Positions 44,843-54,382 of a stretch of 64,000 nt of DNA are shown in pieces. Every line of letters begins with the position of its first letter. The first letter of the stretch is position 1. The stretch is taken from positions 1-64,000 of the forward strand of contig CAJQRZ010000010.1 in NCBI GenBank assembly GCA_905612435.1, written 5' to 3'. The notes below the pieces were generated by a model. The model searched no databases, was not told where the DNA came from, and saw only the letters and a list, made by a program, of their open reading frames with translations. A program made the translations under genes and the position numbers. This DNA comes from an uncultured Candidatus Pelagibacter sp. GTDB lineage: Bacteria > Pseudomonadota > Alphaproteobacteria > Pelagibacterales > Pelagibacteraceae.

Positions 44843-45307
44843 ATGTTAAAATCTATTGTCGGAAATTTTGAAAATCATGAAGTTAAAAAACTTCTTATTA
44901 AACATTTCATTGAATTAAAATCAGTATCTCAAGAAGGTAGTACTCACGTTTTAGATATAGATGGCTTAAAAGATTCTAGTATTAAATTTTTTAGTTTATG
45001 GGCTGATAATAAATTAATGGGTTGTGGTGCTTTAAAGTTTTTAGATAAGGAACATGGTGAATTTAAATCTATAAGAATTGTAGATAAACATAGAAATAAA
45101 GGAAATGGTGCTAAAATAGTTAATCATTTAATAAATGAGGCAAAAAAATTAAATATTAAGAGATTAAGCTTAGAAACAGGAGCTGGAAAATTTTTCATAC
45201 CTGCAAGAAAATTATTTCTTAACTGTCGATTTGAAACTTGTGAACCATTCTCACATTATAAGAAAGATACTAATTCAGTCTATATGAGCTTGTTAATAAG
45301 CAACTAG
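44843..45307 (+). CDS. GNAT family N-acetyltransferase
   Basis: A 154-residue GNAT domain. The acetyl-CoA loop is RIVDKHRNKGNGAKIVNHLI near 85-104 (R-x-x-x-G-x-G/A), preceded by LMGCGALKFLD and followed by LETGAGKFFIPARKLF. The substrate is unknown; family members acetylate small amines or proteins. It begins on the base after the metallo-hydrolase stop. Confidence 0.82.
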   Translation: MLKSIVGNFENHEVKKLLIKHFIELKSVSQEGSTHVLDIDGLKDSSIKFFSLWADNKLMGCGALKFLDKEHGEFKSIRIVDKHRNKGNGAKIVNHLINEAKKLNIKRLSLETGAGKFFIPARKLFLNCRFETCEPFSHYKKDTNSVYMSLLISN

Positions 45308-45341
45308 AGAAATTTTTATTACGTGAATTAGCTTAATTTAG

Positions 45342-45396
45342 TTGACAAAAGCTTAATAAATCTAAACAAAGTCGAAATTACTTAATTATAAGTAAT
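45342..45396 (+). promoter_or_regulatory. Cold-shock gene promoter box and leader hairpin
   Basis: A consensus -35 box TTGACA lies at 45342-45347, but the -10 match downstream (TAAACA, 15 bases away) is poor. At 45377-45396 ATTACTTA and TAAGTAAT form a perfect eight-pair hairpin with a four-base loop. Long structured leaders are typical of cold-shock mRNAs, where they regulate translation with temperature. Confidence 0.4.
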
Positions 45397-45429
45397 AAAT
45401 AGTAACATAACAAAAAGTAAGAGATAAAT

Positions 45430-45636
45430 ATGAGTCTACAAGGAAAAGTAAAATGGTTCAATCCAACTAAAGGTTTTGGTTTTATTGAAAGAGAAGATAA
45501 AGAAAAAGATGTATTCGTTCACGTTTCAGCAGTAAGAGATGCTGGTATGAATGGTTTAGATGAGGGTCAAGCTTTGACTTTCGATGTTGAAGATGGTCCA
45601 AAAGGTCCTTCTGCGGTAAATTTAAAGACTGCATAA
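45430..45636 (+). CDS. cspA: Cold-shock domain protein
   Basis: A 68-residue single cold-shock domain. RNA-binding motifs are RNP1 KGFGFIE near 14-20 and RNP2 VFVHVSA near 27-33. Such proteins bind single-stranded nucleic acids and melt RNA structure. A 122-base leader without a gene precedes it and a long inverted repeat follows. Confidence 0.95.
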   Translation: MSLQGKVKWFNPTKGFGFIEREDKEKDVFVHVSAVRDAGMNGLDEGQALTFDVEDGPKGPSAVNLKTA

Positions 45637-45650
45637 TTTTCACACTTTCT

Positions 45651-45711
45651 ATTGGCTGAATATAATTATTTAAATTAATTTTTAGTTATTTATTTAAGAA
45701 TTTCAGCCAAT
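45651..45711. terminator. Inverted repeat between cspA and the LysE-type gene
   Basis: ATTGGCTGAA (45651-45660) and TTCAGCCAAT (45702-45711) pair perfectly over ten bases around a 41-base AT-only interior. The repeat follows cspA and reaches into the last codons of the convergent LysE-type gene, so it could end transcripts from both sides. Confidence 0.5.
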
Positions 45712-46298
45712 ACCAATAATGCCAAAAAAGACATAAAAGAAATAACTATTAAATTAATAATTTTCCAAGCTTTTACATTTTTTAGATATTTAGAAAAATA
45801 TTTAGAAAGATATCCAATCAAAAAAAAAAATAATAAAGATGCTAAAGAAGCACCGATTCCAAAATAATACTTATCAATTAATAAAAAATTTTTAGAAAAA
45901 TTCCCAAGAAAAAATACTGTATCTGAATAAACATGAGGGTTTAGGTAAGTAAAGCCAAATGTTTTTATTATAATATTTTGTAATAAAATCTTTTTCTTTT
46001 TTTTACTAAAAGTAATTTTATTTTTTTTAATAAAAATTTTAGAATAAATAAAATGAATTAAAAATATAAACAAAAAAATATTTAAAACTAATTCAATTGA
46101 TGCATTAAAAAAGTTTCCAAAATACTGAAATAAAAATATTCCTAAAAAAATTAATATTAAATCAGATATTGAGCAAATTAAACAAACTAAAAATACATAT
46201 TGTTTTTTTAAACCCTGTTCTATTACGAATATATTTTGTGCACCTATCGCTAAGATAAAACTTAATCCAGTAAAAAAACCTAAAATTAAAAAGCTCAT
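45690..46298 (-). CDS. LysE/ArgO family amino acid exporter
   Basis: A 202-residue membrane protein with about six helices; the start GFFTGLSFILAIGAQNIFVI and FGFTYLNPHVYSDTVFFLG are the LysE/ArgO family hallmarks. It would export lysine, arginine or similar amino acids. The ATG is on the last base of the alpha/beta hydrolase gene upstream. The gene has no adjacent regulator. Confidence 0.8.
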   Translation of the reverse strand: MSFLILGFFTGLSFILAIGAQNIFVIEQGLKKQYVFLVCLICSISDLILIFLGIFLFQYFGNFFNASIELVLNIFLFIFLIHFIYSKIFIKKNKITFSKKKKKILLQNIIIKTFGFTYLNPHVYSDTVFFLGNFSKNFLLIDKYYFGIGASLASLLFFFLIGYLSKYFSKYLKNVKAWKIINLIVISFMSFLALLVLAEILK

Positions 46299-47059
46299 TA
46301 AGTATGACTAAAAAAAAAATTATCGATACATTTATTGAATTCATCAGGCTTTTCTAAATGAATATTGTGAGAACAGCCTTTAAAAATTGCTATTTCATTA
46401 TTTGGTATATTTTTATTCAAAACATCAATTTGATTAAAATTATATGCTTTATCTTTATCTCCCCAAATAATTAATGTTGAATTTTTAATATTTTTTAAAT
46501 TTTCTGTACCATCCCAATTTTTCATTGCAATCAATGCATTATCTACTGCTTCTAAAGTTGTGGTCTTACCAGCCTGAACACATAAGTAAAAATATTTTGA
46601 TTTTTCTTCTTCTACAAACCACGTTTTAGCTATTCTGTATGCTGTATTTTCTAAACCATCTTTTTTTAATCTATTTCTAGATTCATTTATAGTTTCAAAT
46701 CTACCCGGAATATTTCCTACTGGTCCTGTTCCATAAAAAACTAATTTATCAATTTTTTCTCCAACTAATTTAGCCATTTCTTGAGCTATCATGCCTCCCA
46801 TTGAATGACCTAATAAAAAAAAATTACCTATTTTTTTTTCTTTTAAACAGTCTAAAATTATTTGAGCCATCTCATTTATACTGTTTTTTGATTCTACTTT
46901 GCAACTACTACCAAAACCTGGAAGATCCGGAGTAATAACCCTATATTTTTTTTTTAAATAGTTAATTTGAGGCCCCCACATGATAGATGAACCTAGAAAG
47001 CCATGGACTAAAACTAAAGGGAATCCCTTTCCAGCATCGCCCACATATATATCTTGCAT
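46298..47059 (-). CDS. Alpha/beta hydrolase
   Basis: A 253-residue alpha/beta hydrolase with the nucleophile elbow GHSMGGMIAQ near 89-98, an acid in WGDKDKAYN and the catalytic histidine in CSHNIHLEKP. HGFLGSSIMWGPQ near the start is the oxyanion region. Family members are esterases, C-C hydrolases or thioesterases; substrate unknown. It is divergent from the cupin gene by 39 bases. Confidence 0.85.
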   Translation of the reverse strand: MQDIYVGDAGKGFPLVLVHGFLGSSIMWGPQINYLKKKYRVITPDLPGFGSSCKVESKNSINEMAQIILDCLKEKKIGNFFLLGHSMGGMIAQEMAKLVGEKIDKLVFYGTGPVGNIPGRFETINESRNRLKKDGLENTAYRIAKTWFVEEEKSKYFYLCVQAGKTTTLEAVDNALIAMKNWDGTENLKNIKNSTLIIWGDKDKAYNFNQIDVLNKNIPNNEIAIFKGCSHNIHLEKPDEFNKCIDNFFFSHT

Positions 47060-47098
47060 AATTATAATATAATAATATTTAAATAGTATAATACTTAT

Positions 47099-47446
47099 AT
47101 GTCCAAAAGAAAAATTACTGATTTATATAATGTCAAGTTTAAACCATTTGATAATTATGGTGTGACAGTGCCGGGGATGAACTGGTATAAAATTACCTAC
47201 AATAAAGAAAATGGTGGACAAGGATCTTACGTTCTTAAAATGGATCCAGGTGCTAAAAGTTTGCCTCATGAACACACTGGTTATGAAGAATTTTTAATGC
47301 TAGATGGTGAATTAATAGATCCAGATGGCAAAATTTTTAGAAAGGGAGATTTCATTTCTTTTGAACCGGGATCTGCTCACTCATCATATACTAAAGATGG
47401 TTGCTTAATTTTAGTTTTTATGAGAGGTATCAACAAACCTACTTAA
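47099..47446 (+). CDS. Cupin domain protein
   Basis: A 115-residue single cupin, with the first metal motif SLPHEHTGYEEFLMLDGEL near 57-75 and the second FEPGSAHSSYTKDG. Many of these are metal-binding dioxygenases or ligand-binding proteins. It starts at ATG 47099, divergent from the alpha/beta hydrolase. No specific substrate is evident. Confidence 0.82.
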   Translation: MSKRKITDLYNVKFKPFDNYGVTVPGMNWYKITYNKENGGQGSYVLKMDPGAKSLPHEHTGYEEFLMLDGELIDPDGKIFRKGDFISFEPGSAHSSYTKDGCLILVFMRGINKPT

Positions 47447-47487
47447 AAAATAAACATGCTACATATTTTTAAACTAAAAAAATTTTT

Positions 47488-48237
47488 ATGATTGGAATTT
47501 TAGGTGGAATGGGCACTCAAGCTGGACTCGATTTTTGTAATAAGTTAGCAATGCTTAACAGAGGTAAAATTGATCAAGAATATCCTCTTTTCATTTTGTA
47601 TAATAAATCAAATATACCAGGAAGACCTGAATCAATTAGTACTCATGCAAAAACTTCTTCTGACATATCAGGAAAACCTAAAAATTTACTTAAATATAAT
47701 AAAGTTTTAAAAAGTTTAATAGCAGGATGTTTGTCTCTTCAAAAAAGTAATTGTAAATTTATTGTTATTCCATGTAATACAGCTCATTACTGGTACGATG
47801 ATTTACAAAAGAAAATTAAAATCCCAATAATAAACATGCCTAAAGAAGTTTATCTTGATACTAAAAATAAATGTAAAAAAAATTCAAAAATAGGCCTCTT
47901 AGCTACAGAAGGTACATTAAAAACTGGAATTTATAATAAATTTTTTGATAAAAATTTTAAAATAATTATTCCTAATCAATCTTCACAATTAAAACATGTG
48001 AATATGGCAATAAGATTTGTGAAAATGGGAAAAATTAAAGATGCAGAAAAAGCTATAAAACCAGCTATTAAATATTTAATCAAGATGAAATGCAAAAAAA
48101 TAATACTTGGATGCACTGAATTACCAATTGCAATTTTTGCTTTTAAATCATTTAAAAAAATTAAACTATCTAAAATTTTTTTAGATCCCAATTTAATATT
48201 AGCTAATGTTTCTATGAAAAAATATAGAAGTATATAG
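47488..48237 (+). CDS. Aspartate/glutamate racemase family protein
   Basis: A 249-residue protein with the two catalytic cysteines of the Asp/Glu racemase family: FIVIPCNTAHYW near 89-100 and IILGCTELPIA near 205-215. The start ILGGMGTQAGLDF matches aspartate racemases. It would interconvert L- and D-aspartate or a related acid. It ends at a TAGTG overlap with the next gene, which uses a GTG start. Confidence 0.85.
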   Translation: MIGILGGMGTQAGLDFCNKLAMLNRGKIDQEYPLFILYNKSNIPGRPESISTHAKTSSDISGKPKNLLKYNKVLKSLIAGCLSLQKSNCKFIVIPCNTAHYWYDDLQKKIKIPIINMPKEVYLDTKNKCKKNSKIGLLATEGTLKTGIYNKFFDKNFKIIIPNQSSQLKHVNMAIRFVKMGKIKDAEKAIKPAIKYLIKMKCKKIILGCTELPIAIFAFKSFKKIKLSKIFLDPNLILANVSMKKYRSI

Positions 48238-48677
48238 TGTCTATATCTAAAGATAAGCCTTATGTACTTTATGTAGCTGAAGTAATTTATACAAAAATAT
48301 CTAAGATAAAAAAAAATAACCAAAATATTTCTAATATTGATGCTATTAATAGATTTATTGGGTCTGAAACCTATGAGGAAATAAGAACTGGTAGATTTCA
48401 TGATATTTGGTTTAAAGAATTAAAAAAAAATAGTTTTATAGATAAAAAAACAGGAAAAAAAATTCCTGATGAGACTGTTAAGCTTCTACAAATTCAAAAA
48501 GATATAACAATGAAGCAATTAATAAAATTTCCAGATTTATATTATACAAAAAGTTCCTACCCACTTGAGATTTCTCAACATGCCTTTGACCATTTATGGA
48601 GAATGTGTGAGAGTTATGAATTATGGTGCAAAGAAACTAAACAGACAGACGATCTAAATTTAAAAATAATTGACTAA
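48237..48677 (+). CDS. Unknown protein coupled to the racemase gene
   Basis: A 146-residue protein with a GTG start overlapping the racemase TAG by one base (TAGTG), so translation coupling is likely. It is mainly helical, contains GSETYEEIRTGRFHDIWFKE and ISQHAFDHLWRMCESYELW, and has no membrane segment. No family was recognised. Its stop overlaps the convergent lipoprotein gene by four bases. Confidence 0.6.
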   Translation: MSISKDKPYVLYVAEVIYTKISKIKKNNQNISNIDAINRFIGSETYEEIRTGRFHDIWFKELKKNSFIDKKTGKKIPDETVKLLQIQKDITMKQLIKFPDLYYTKSSYPLEISQHAFDHLWRMCESYELWCKETKQTDDLNLKIID

Positions 48678-48976
48678 TTCTTTTTTAGAAAAATAATTTT
48701 TCTTGTTTCTTTAATTCTGTTCTCAATTAAAATTACAAAATCTTCACTTAAAGTTTTCTCTTTAGGTTCATTTAATAAAGAAGAAATATATTCAATTGTA
48801 CTTTTCCCTGTTTCTTTTTTTACGGCTTTTTCTGTGCCGTATTGAAGGCCTGCTTGATAAATATTACCAGTTGATGCTACAGTTATTGCTGGCCCTAAAA
48901 AAGCTGTGGACTGAACACAACCACTTAAAAGTGATAAACTTAATAATATATATATAATTTTCTTTTTATTTTTCAT
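48674..48976 (-). CDS. Small lipoprotein
   Basis: A 100-residue protein with a lipoprotein signal peptide ending in LLSGC (Cys20). After it comes AFLGPAITVASTGNIYQAGL, a hydrophobic glycine-rich segment that may insert in a membrane, then a charged helical tail. It is predicted to be lipid-anchored in the envelope. No family is certain. The 169 bases before it hold no gene. Confidence 0.65.
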   Translation of the reverse strand: MKNKKKIIYILLSLSLLSGCVQSTAFLGPAITVASTGNIYQAGLQYGTEKAVKKETGKSTIEYISSLLNEPKEKTLSEDFVILIENRIKETRKIIFLKKN

Positions 48977-49145
48977 TTAGACTTTAAAGTTTAATTTTAT
49001 GTGATTTATGACTTCAACTCAAGATAGAAAATAAATTTACTATCCATTTTGGTTTTCTAAAATTCTTTAATAATTTGATGGTTTATTTAAACAATTATTT
49101 GGTCATGTGTGTTGACGTATAAAAAAATTTAAAATTAGATGCTCT

Positions 49146-49733
49146 TTAAATGTTTTTATATCCAAATTCCAAGCATGCATCAGTTAAAGAGTGATGAAGT
49201 GACTCACCAAAACTTCTAAGAGTAAATATTCTTATTTTATTAGGACTATCATTAATCATGTCTATGGACACTGTTATTCCATTAAAAACAGAATTTACAG
49301 AATTACCCTTTAACAACTTGTTAAAGTTAAAAGGACATCCTTTTTTTAATACTTCTATTGAATTTTTTCCCTCGATTTCAATTATAGCTCTAGAATGAGA
49401 AAGATCCGTAACTGCAAAATCACTTTCGCGTAATATTTGATTAATAGTTTTTAATAAATCTTTTTTTATTGATATTAGAAGCCAATTATTGGGCCCAAAC
49501 CATAAAATTCTAGTTTCATTATTACAATTTACTTTAAGAACTTCGTTATTAAGATGAAGTCCATCTATATTAATATCTCTTAAAGATATGTTAGAACTTT
49601 TATACTGAACTATTTGTAAAATTAATAGATTTTTTATTTCTGAAATTTTTATTAAGTTTTGTTTATTTTTATTTTCGTAATCTCCAAAAAAACCTTTTTG
49701 ATGAATATTCTCTAATGCTGATTTAAATGTCAT
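49146..49733 (-). CDS. soxG: Sarcosine oxidase gamma subunit
   Basis: A 195-residue GcvT-related subunit that shapes the tetrahydrofolate/methylene pocket of heterotetrameric sarcosine oxidase. WFGPNNWLLIS near 79-89 and DLSHSRAIIEIEGKNSIEVLKKG near 110-130 are SoxG-like. It overlaps soxA by four bases and is the last gene of soxBDAG. An N-methylglutamate dehydrogenase subunit is the alternative. Confidence 0.88.
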   Translation of the reverse strand: MTFKSALENIHQKGFFGDYENKNKQNLIKISEIKNLLILQIVQYKSSNISLRDINIDGLHLNNEVLKVNCNNETRILWFGPNNWLLISIKKDLLKTINQILRESDFAVTDLSHSRAIIEIEGKNSIEVLKKGCPFNFNKLLKGNSVNSVFNGITVSIDMINDSPNKIRIFTLRSFGESLHHSLTDACLEFGYKNI

Positions 49734-52726
49734 GATCTAACTCTTTCTCCTTTAGGGTCAACATAGTGGGATGAAACAATTTCGACAGCAATTGATTTAT
49801 TTTTTAATGGTGAAAGTGCAAATAATTTTTGACCTATCATATTTTTTCCATCACGAAGGATAGCTAATGAAAAAGGATTGTCATGTTCGACGCTCCAGCA
49901 TGATGCTGATATATAACCTAACTTAGGATTCGGAAGTTTTGCATTTGCATCTTTAACTAAATGTGATCCTTCAGGAATACTTGTTTTTTTATCAATTGGG
50001 ACTACACCTACAACTTTCTGTCGATCTTCTACTGTAAAAGCTTTTCTGTTTAAAGATCTTTTTCCAATAAAATCTTTCTTTTTACTAACTAATCCTTCTA
50101 AAGAATTATCATAAGGTATAGTTCTTCCATCCAATTCCGAACCAGCCACATGTCCCATTTCAATTCTTAAAGTAGATAAAGCTTCAGTTCCATAAGGTTG
50201 TATCTCAAATTCTTTTCCTATTTCAATTATTTTTTTCCACATAAAATTTCCATTATCAGATCCAACATTAACTTCATAAGCAAGTTCACCTGAAAAAGAG
50301 ATTCTAAAAATTCTAGCAAAAATTCCAAATAGATTTCCCTCTGTATACCCCATAAATGGAAGACCTTCATTTGAAACATCTAGGTTTGGAAACAATTTTT
50401 GTAATAGCTTTCTAGAGTTAGGTCCGGCAATTGCTGCTCCTGCCCACTGTTCTGTTGTTGAAACAACATTTACATTTAATTCTGGCCACACAACTTGAAT
50501 GTAGTATTCAAGATGAGATAGAACATTAGCTGCTTGTGCGGTTGTTGTTGTCATATGATAGTGATTTTCTGAAATTCTAGTGGTTGTTCCATCATCCATT
50601 ACAATTCCATCTTCTCTTAACATCACACCATATCGAGCTTTTCCAACTGGTAATTTTAACCAAGCATTTGTATAAACTCTATTTAACAATTCTGCTGCAT
50701 CTGGTCCTTTAATGTCTATTTTACCTAAAGTTGTAACATCACAAACTCCAACATTTTTTCTAACGTTAGTTGCCTCTCTCTTAGATCCTTCAAATAGAGT
50801 TTCATTTCCTTGTTTATAATATCTTGGTCTTACCCAAACACCTGCGTCAACAAAAACTGCATTGCTTTCATTATGCCATTTATGTATTGGTGATTTTCTA
50901 GTAGGCTTTGAATGTTTTCCCACTTCTCTACCAACTATAGCACCAATTGTTACAGGAGTATATGGAGGTCTAAATGTTGTGTGGCCGATCTCTGGTACTA
51001 TTTTGTTTTCTATATTTGAAACAAGTTGCAAGCCATTAAGGTTGCTAGTTTTTCCTTGATCAGTTGCCATACCTAAAGTTGTGTATCTTTTAACATGTTC
51101 TATTGATCGGTAACCTTCTTTTAAGGCTATTTCTACATCAGAAACAGCTACATCATTCTGAAAGTCTAAAAATCTTTTATAATTTTTTCCTTTTGGAAGT
51201 GGAACGCACCAAAATTTATCATGTTCGGTTGATTTCTTTTCAACAACAGAAGGAACTGAAATTTTATTATCATTTTTAGTGATTTTTTTTGATAGCTCAT
51301 ATCCCATATCAAATGAATTTTTTAAAGTTTCCTCTAGAGTAAATATTCCATTTGCAGAACCAACGGTTGTCTCTTCTTGCTTTGATTGTCCTGGCACAAA
51401 AGCATCTATATCTTTATTAAACTTGGTTTTATTTCCTGATTGAGAGGCTAGATGTATTGTTGGAGTCCAAAAACCTGAAACACATATACAGTCACAATTA
51501 ATATTTTCTATTATACTAAGTTCTTTTTTATCTTCTGAAATTTTCGCAATTTCTGCTGATCTTACTTTTTTGTAACCTTTTGCTGCAACTACCACGTAAG
51601 AAAATTTAATATCAATATCTAAATTTTTTGCTTCATTTATTATTTCTGATTTAGGATTTTTACGTGTATCTAATATAACTGGATCAACACCATTTTTTTT
51701 AAATTCTACTGCTGTTTCGTAACCGCTATCATTATTTGTAAATATTAAAGGTTTTTTTCCTACTAAAACCCCATAAACTTTTAAATATTCTTTAGCAGCA
51801 GATGACAATATCACGCCAGGCGTATCATTATTTCCAAATATCAAAGGTCTTTCTATTGAGCCTGAAGAAATAATAACCTCTTTTGCTCTAATATACCAAA
51901 GTCTTTCTTTTGGACTGTATTTTTTTGTTTTAGGTAAATGGTCACTTATTCTTTCTGACATCACTAGCATGTTGTGGTCATAATAACCAAAAACTTGTGA
52001 TCTGTTTTTTATTATCACGTTAGGCATCTCTTTTAGTTCGGCTATAATACTTTCTGCCCATTCTTTTCCAGTTTGATTTCCAATATTTACTTCGCTAGTT
52101 AATAAAGTTCCGCCAAATCTTGGTTTATCTTCGGCTAATATTACTCTAGCTCCATTTTTTGCTGCCGCGTATGTGCTTGCTAAACCTGAGGGGCCTGATC
52201 CTGCAACTAATAAATCACAATATTCGTACTTATGTTCATATCTTTCTTTATCATGTTTTGTTGACGCAACTCCAAATCCAGCTGCTTTTCTAATAAAAGG
52301 TTCATAAACTTTATGCCAAAAACTTTTTGGCCACATAAATGTTTTATAATAAAATCCTGCTGGAAGAAATATTTTTAAAAAATTATTTATAGCTCCAATA
52401 TCAAAGTTTACATTTGGCCAACAATTGACACTCGTTGCTTCTAATCCTTCAAAAAGTTCCTGCTCAGTGGTTTTTATATTAGCTACACTCTCACCATTTC
52501 TATATAATTGAACTATAGCGTATGGCTCGTCAACGCCTGATCCGAAAAAGCCTCTTGGTCTATGGTATTTAAAGCTTCTTCCAATAAGATGAACTCCATT
52601 AGCAAGCAAAGCAGATGCTATTGTATCTCCTTCATAACCAAAATAACTTTTTCCATTAAATTTAAATGAGATTTTTTTATCTCTATTAATTAATCCAATA
52701 TTTTTTAGTCTAAAATTTTGTGACAT
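49730..52726 (-). CDS. soxA: Sarcosine oxidase alpha subunit
   Basis: A 998-residue subunit. It has an N-terminal 2Fe-2S-like fold domain (FNGKSYFGYEGDTIASALLANG), a central FAD/NAD domain with AGSGPSGLASTYAAAKNGAR near 165-184, and a C-terminal GcvT domain with SGELAYEVNVGSDNG. The enzyme oxidises sarcosine to glycine and passes the C1 unit to THF. It lies between soxD and soxG, with three-base spacing to soxD. Confidence 0.93.
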   Translation of the reverse strand: MSQNFRLKNIGLINRDKKISFKFNGKSYFGYEGDTIASALLANGVHLIGRSFKYHRPRGFFGSGVDEPYAIVQLYRNGESVANIKTTEQELFEGLEATSVNCWPNVNFDIGAINNFLKIFLPAGFYYKTFMWPKSFWHKVYEPFIRKAAGFGVASTKHDKERYEHKYEYCDLLVAGSGPSGLASTYAAAKNGARVILAEDKPRFGGTLLTSEVNIGNQTGKEWAESIIAELKEMPNVIIKNRSQVFGYYDHNMLVMSERISDHLPKTKKYSPKERLWYIRAKEVIISSGSIERPLIFGNNDTPGVILSSAAKEYLKVYGVLVGKKPLIFTNNDSGYETAVEFKKNGVDPVILDTRKNPKSEIINEAKNLDIDIKFSYVVVAAKGYKKVRSAEIAKISEDKKELSIIENINCDCICVSGFWTPTIHLASQSGNKTKFNKDIDAFVPGQSKQEETTVGSANGIFTLEETLKNSFDMGYELSKKITKNDNKISVPSVVEKKSTEHDKFWCVPLPKGKNYKRFLDFQNDVAVSDVEIALKEGYRSIEHVKRYTTLGMATDQGKTSNLNGLQLVSNIENKIVPEIGHTTFRPPYTPVTIGAIVGREVGKHSKPTRKSPIHKWHNESNAVFVDAGVWVRPRYYKQGNETLFEGSKREATNVRKNVGVCDVTTLGKIDIKGPDAAELLNRVYTNAWLKLPVGKARYGVMLREDGIVMDDGTTTRISENHYHMTTTTAQAANVLSHLEYYIQVVWPELNVNVVSTTEQWAGAAIAGPNSRKLLQKLFPNLDVSNEGLPFMGYTEGNLFGIFARIFRISFSGELAYEVNVGSDNGNFMWKKIIEIGKEFEIQPYGTEALSTLRIEMGHVAGSELDGRTIPYDNSLEGLVSKKKDFIGKRSLNRKAFTVEDRQKVVGVVPIDKKTSIPEGSHLVKDANAKLPNPKLGYISASCWSVEHDNPFSLAILRDGKNMIGQKLFALSPLKNKSIAVEIVSSHYVDPKGERVRS

Positions 52727-52728
52727 AA

Positions 52729-52995
52729 TTAGATATCTTCATTAGCTTTTAGTGTTTTAAATATTTCGTGGGTTGCTGTATCTCTTTGAACTTTAAACCA
52801 CTGTCTACACCCTGAGATATGTTGCCATAACTCCAAATGTTTTCCTCTTAAACTTTTTCTAAGATATACAAAATTATCCCACTCTAAATCTGAAATTTCT
52901 TTATTTAACTCTGGTCTTTTGACGCTCGCATCACCACCATATGCAAATTCGTTTTGCGATCTCATACCACAATGTGGACATTTAATATGTAGCAT
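52729..52995 (-). CDS. soxD: Sarcosine oxidase delta subunit
   Basis: An 88-residue zinc-binding subunit: CPHCGMRSQNEFAYGGDAS at the start and HISGCRQWFKVQRDTATHEI near 60-79 provide the Cys/His ligands. The pattern YGGDA-KRPEL matches SoxD rather than the N-methylglutamate dehydrogenase homologue. It is placed between soxB and soxA, and starts on the base before soxB ends. Confidence 0.92.
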   Translation of the reverse strand: MLHIKCPHCGMRSQNEFAYGGDASVKRPELNKEISDLEWDNFVYLRKSLRGKHLELWQHISGCRQWFKVQRDTATHEIFKTLKANEDI

Positions 52996-54252
52996 TTAAG
53001 AAATCCAAGTTTTTGTTCCAAGTCCTTTTTCATCAAGCAAGTGACCTGTATTAAATCTATTTAAACTATATCCTGCATTTAATTTGTGAACTCTATCTTG
53101 TGCTATTGTGTGTGCAAAAGTCCACCCTGATGCTGGAGTTGCTTTAAAACCACCATAACACCATCCACAATTTAAATATAATCCTCCAATATGTGTTTTA
53201 TCTATGATTGGTGATCCGTCCATAGACATATCCATTATACCTCCCCAAGTTCTAAGCATTTTTAGTTTACTAAGAAAAGGCATCATTGCAATTCCTTCTG
53301 TTAAAACATGTTGAAGTGTTGGCAAGTTTCCTCTTTGAGCATAACTATTATATCCGTCCAAATCTCCACCCATCACCATTTCACCTTTGTCTGATTGACT
53401 AATATAAAAATGACCTGCTCCAAAAGTCACTACTCTATCTAAAACTGGTTTTACTGGCTCTGAAACGCATGCTTGTAAAAGATGAGTTTCTACTGGTATT
53501 GTCATATTTAGTTTTTCAGCTAAAATATTAGTACTACCAGCAACACATAAACCAATTTTTTTAACTTTAATATCTCCTCTTGAAGTTCTAACTCCATTAA
53601 TTTTTCCACTGGATATATCAAATCCTGTTACTTCGCAGTTTTGAATAATATCTACTCCCATTGAATCTGCTTGGCGTGCATAACCCCATGCCACGGCATC
53701 ATGTCTTGCGGTACCTGCACTTGGTTGCATCAATGCACCAAAAATAGGAAATCTTACATTGTCTGAAAAATCTGCCATTGGAATAATTTCTTTTACCTGC
53801 TCTCTATTTAAGAGAACTGCGTCAATACCATTTAAAAGCATAGAGTTGCCTCTTCTTGTATAAACATTCATTTGGGCATCTGAGTGCGCGAGGTTAATAA
53901 TGCCTCTTGGAGAAAACATCACATTATAATTTAAATCCTGACTCATTTTTCTCCATAAATTCATTCCAAATTCACTAAACAATGCATTGTCATCGTACAT
54001 ATAGTTAGACCTAATAATAGTCGTATTTCTCCCTACATTTCCACCGCCGATCCATCCTTTTTCAATAATCGCTACATTTTTAATATTATGTTCTTTAGCA
54101 AGATAATATGCTGTTGCTAACCCGTGTCCACCTCCTCCAATAATAACAACATCATACTCCTTTTTTGGAGTTGGGTCTTTCCAAGCAAGGTCCCAATCTT
54201 GATGCTTTGAGAAAGCATTTTTTATTAAGTTAAATACTGAATACTTTTGCAT
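52996..54252 (-). CDS. soxB: Sarcosine oxidase beta subunit
   Basis: A 418-residue FAD subunit. The Rossmann motif VVIIGGGGHGLATAYYLAKE is near 34-53, and the covalent-flavin His region is near the VGRNTTIIRSNYMYD stretch; the C-terminal segment LYLNCGWCYGGFKATPASGW is typical. It is the first gene of the sox operon and diverges from fhs with a 130-base gap. Together with SoxA, D and G it yields glycine, hydrogen peroxide and 5,10-methylene-THF or formaldehyde. Confidence 0.94.
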   Translation of the reverse strand: MQKYSVFNLIKNAFSKHQDWDLAWKDPTPKKEYDVVIIGGGGHGLATAYYLAKEHNIKNVAIIEKGWIGGGNVGRNTTIIRSNYMYDDNALFSEFGMNLWRKMSQDLNYNVMFSPRGIINLAHSDAQMNVYTRRGNSMLLNGIDAVLLNREQVKEIIPMADFSDNVRFPIFGALMQPSAGTARHDAVAWGYARQADSMGVDIIQNCEVTGFDISSGKINGVRTSRGDIKVKKIGLCVAGSTNILAEKLNMTIPVETHLLQACVSEPVKPVLDRVVTFGAGHFYISQSDKGEMVMGGDLDGYNSYAQRGNLPTLQHVLTEGIAMMPFLSKLKMLRTWGGIMDMSMDGSPIIDKTHIGGLYLNCGWCYGGFKATPASGWTFAHTIAQDRVHKLNAGYSLNRFNTGHLLDEKGLGTKTWIS

Positions 54253-54382
54253 TTTTTAATTTTATATAAAGTAGCATAAATAGATCTTATTTTTTATATA
54301 TATATTTTTTAGAAGTTTTAAAAATTATGAAAAGAAGATATCAATCCCTCACAAAATAAATTTAAATTTATAGGAGTTTTAA

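Noticed and set aside
49090-49135. Promoter-like TTGACG in the gap before soxG
   Set aside because: It would point to antisense of soxG; the match is short in such AT-rich DNA.
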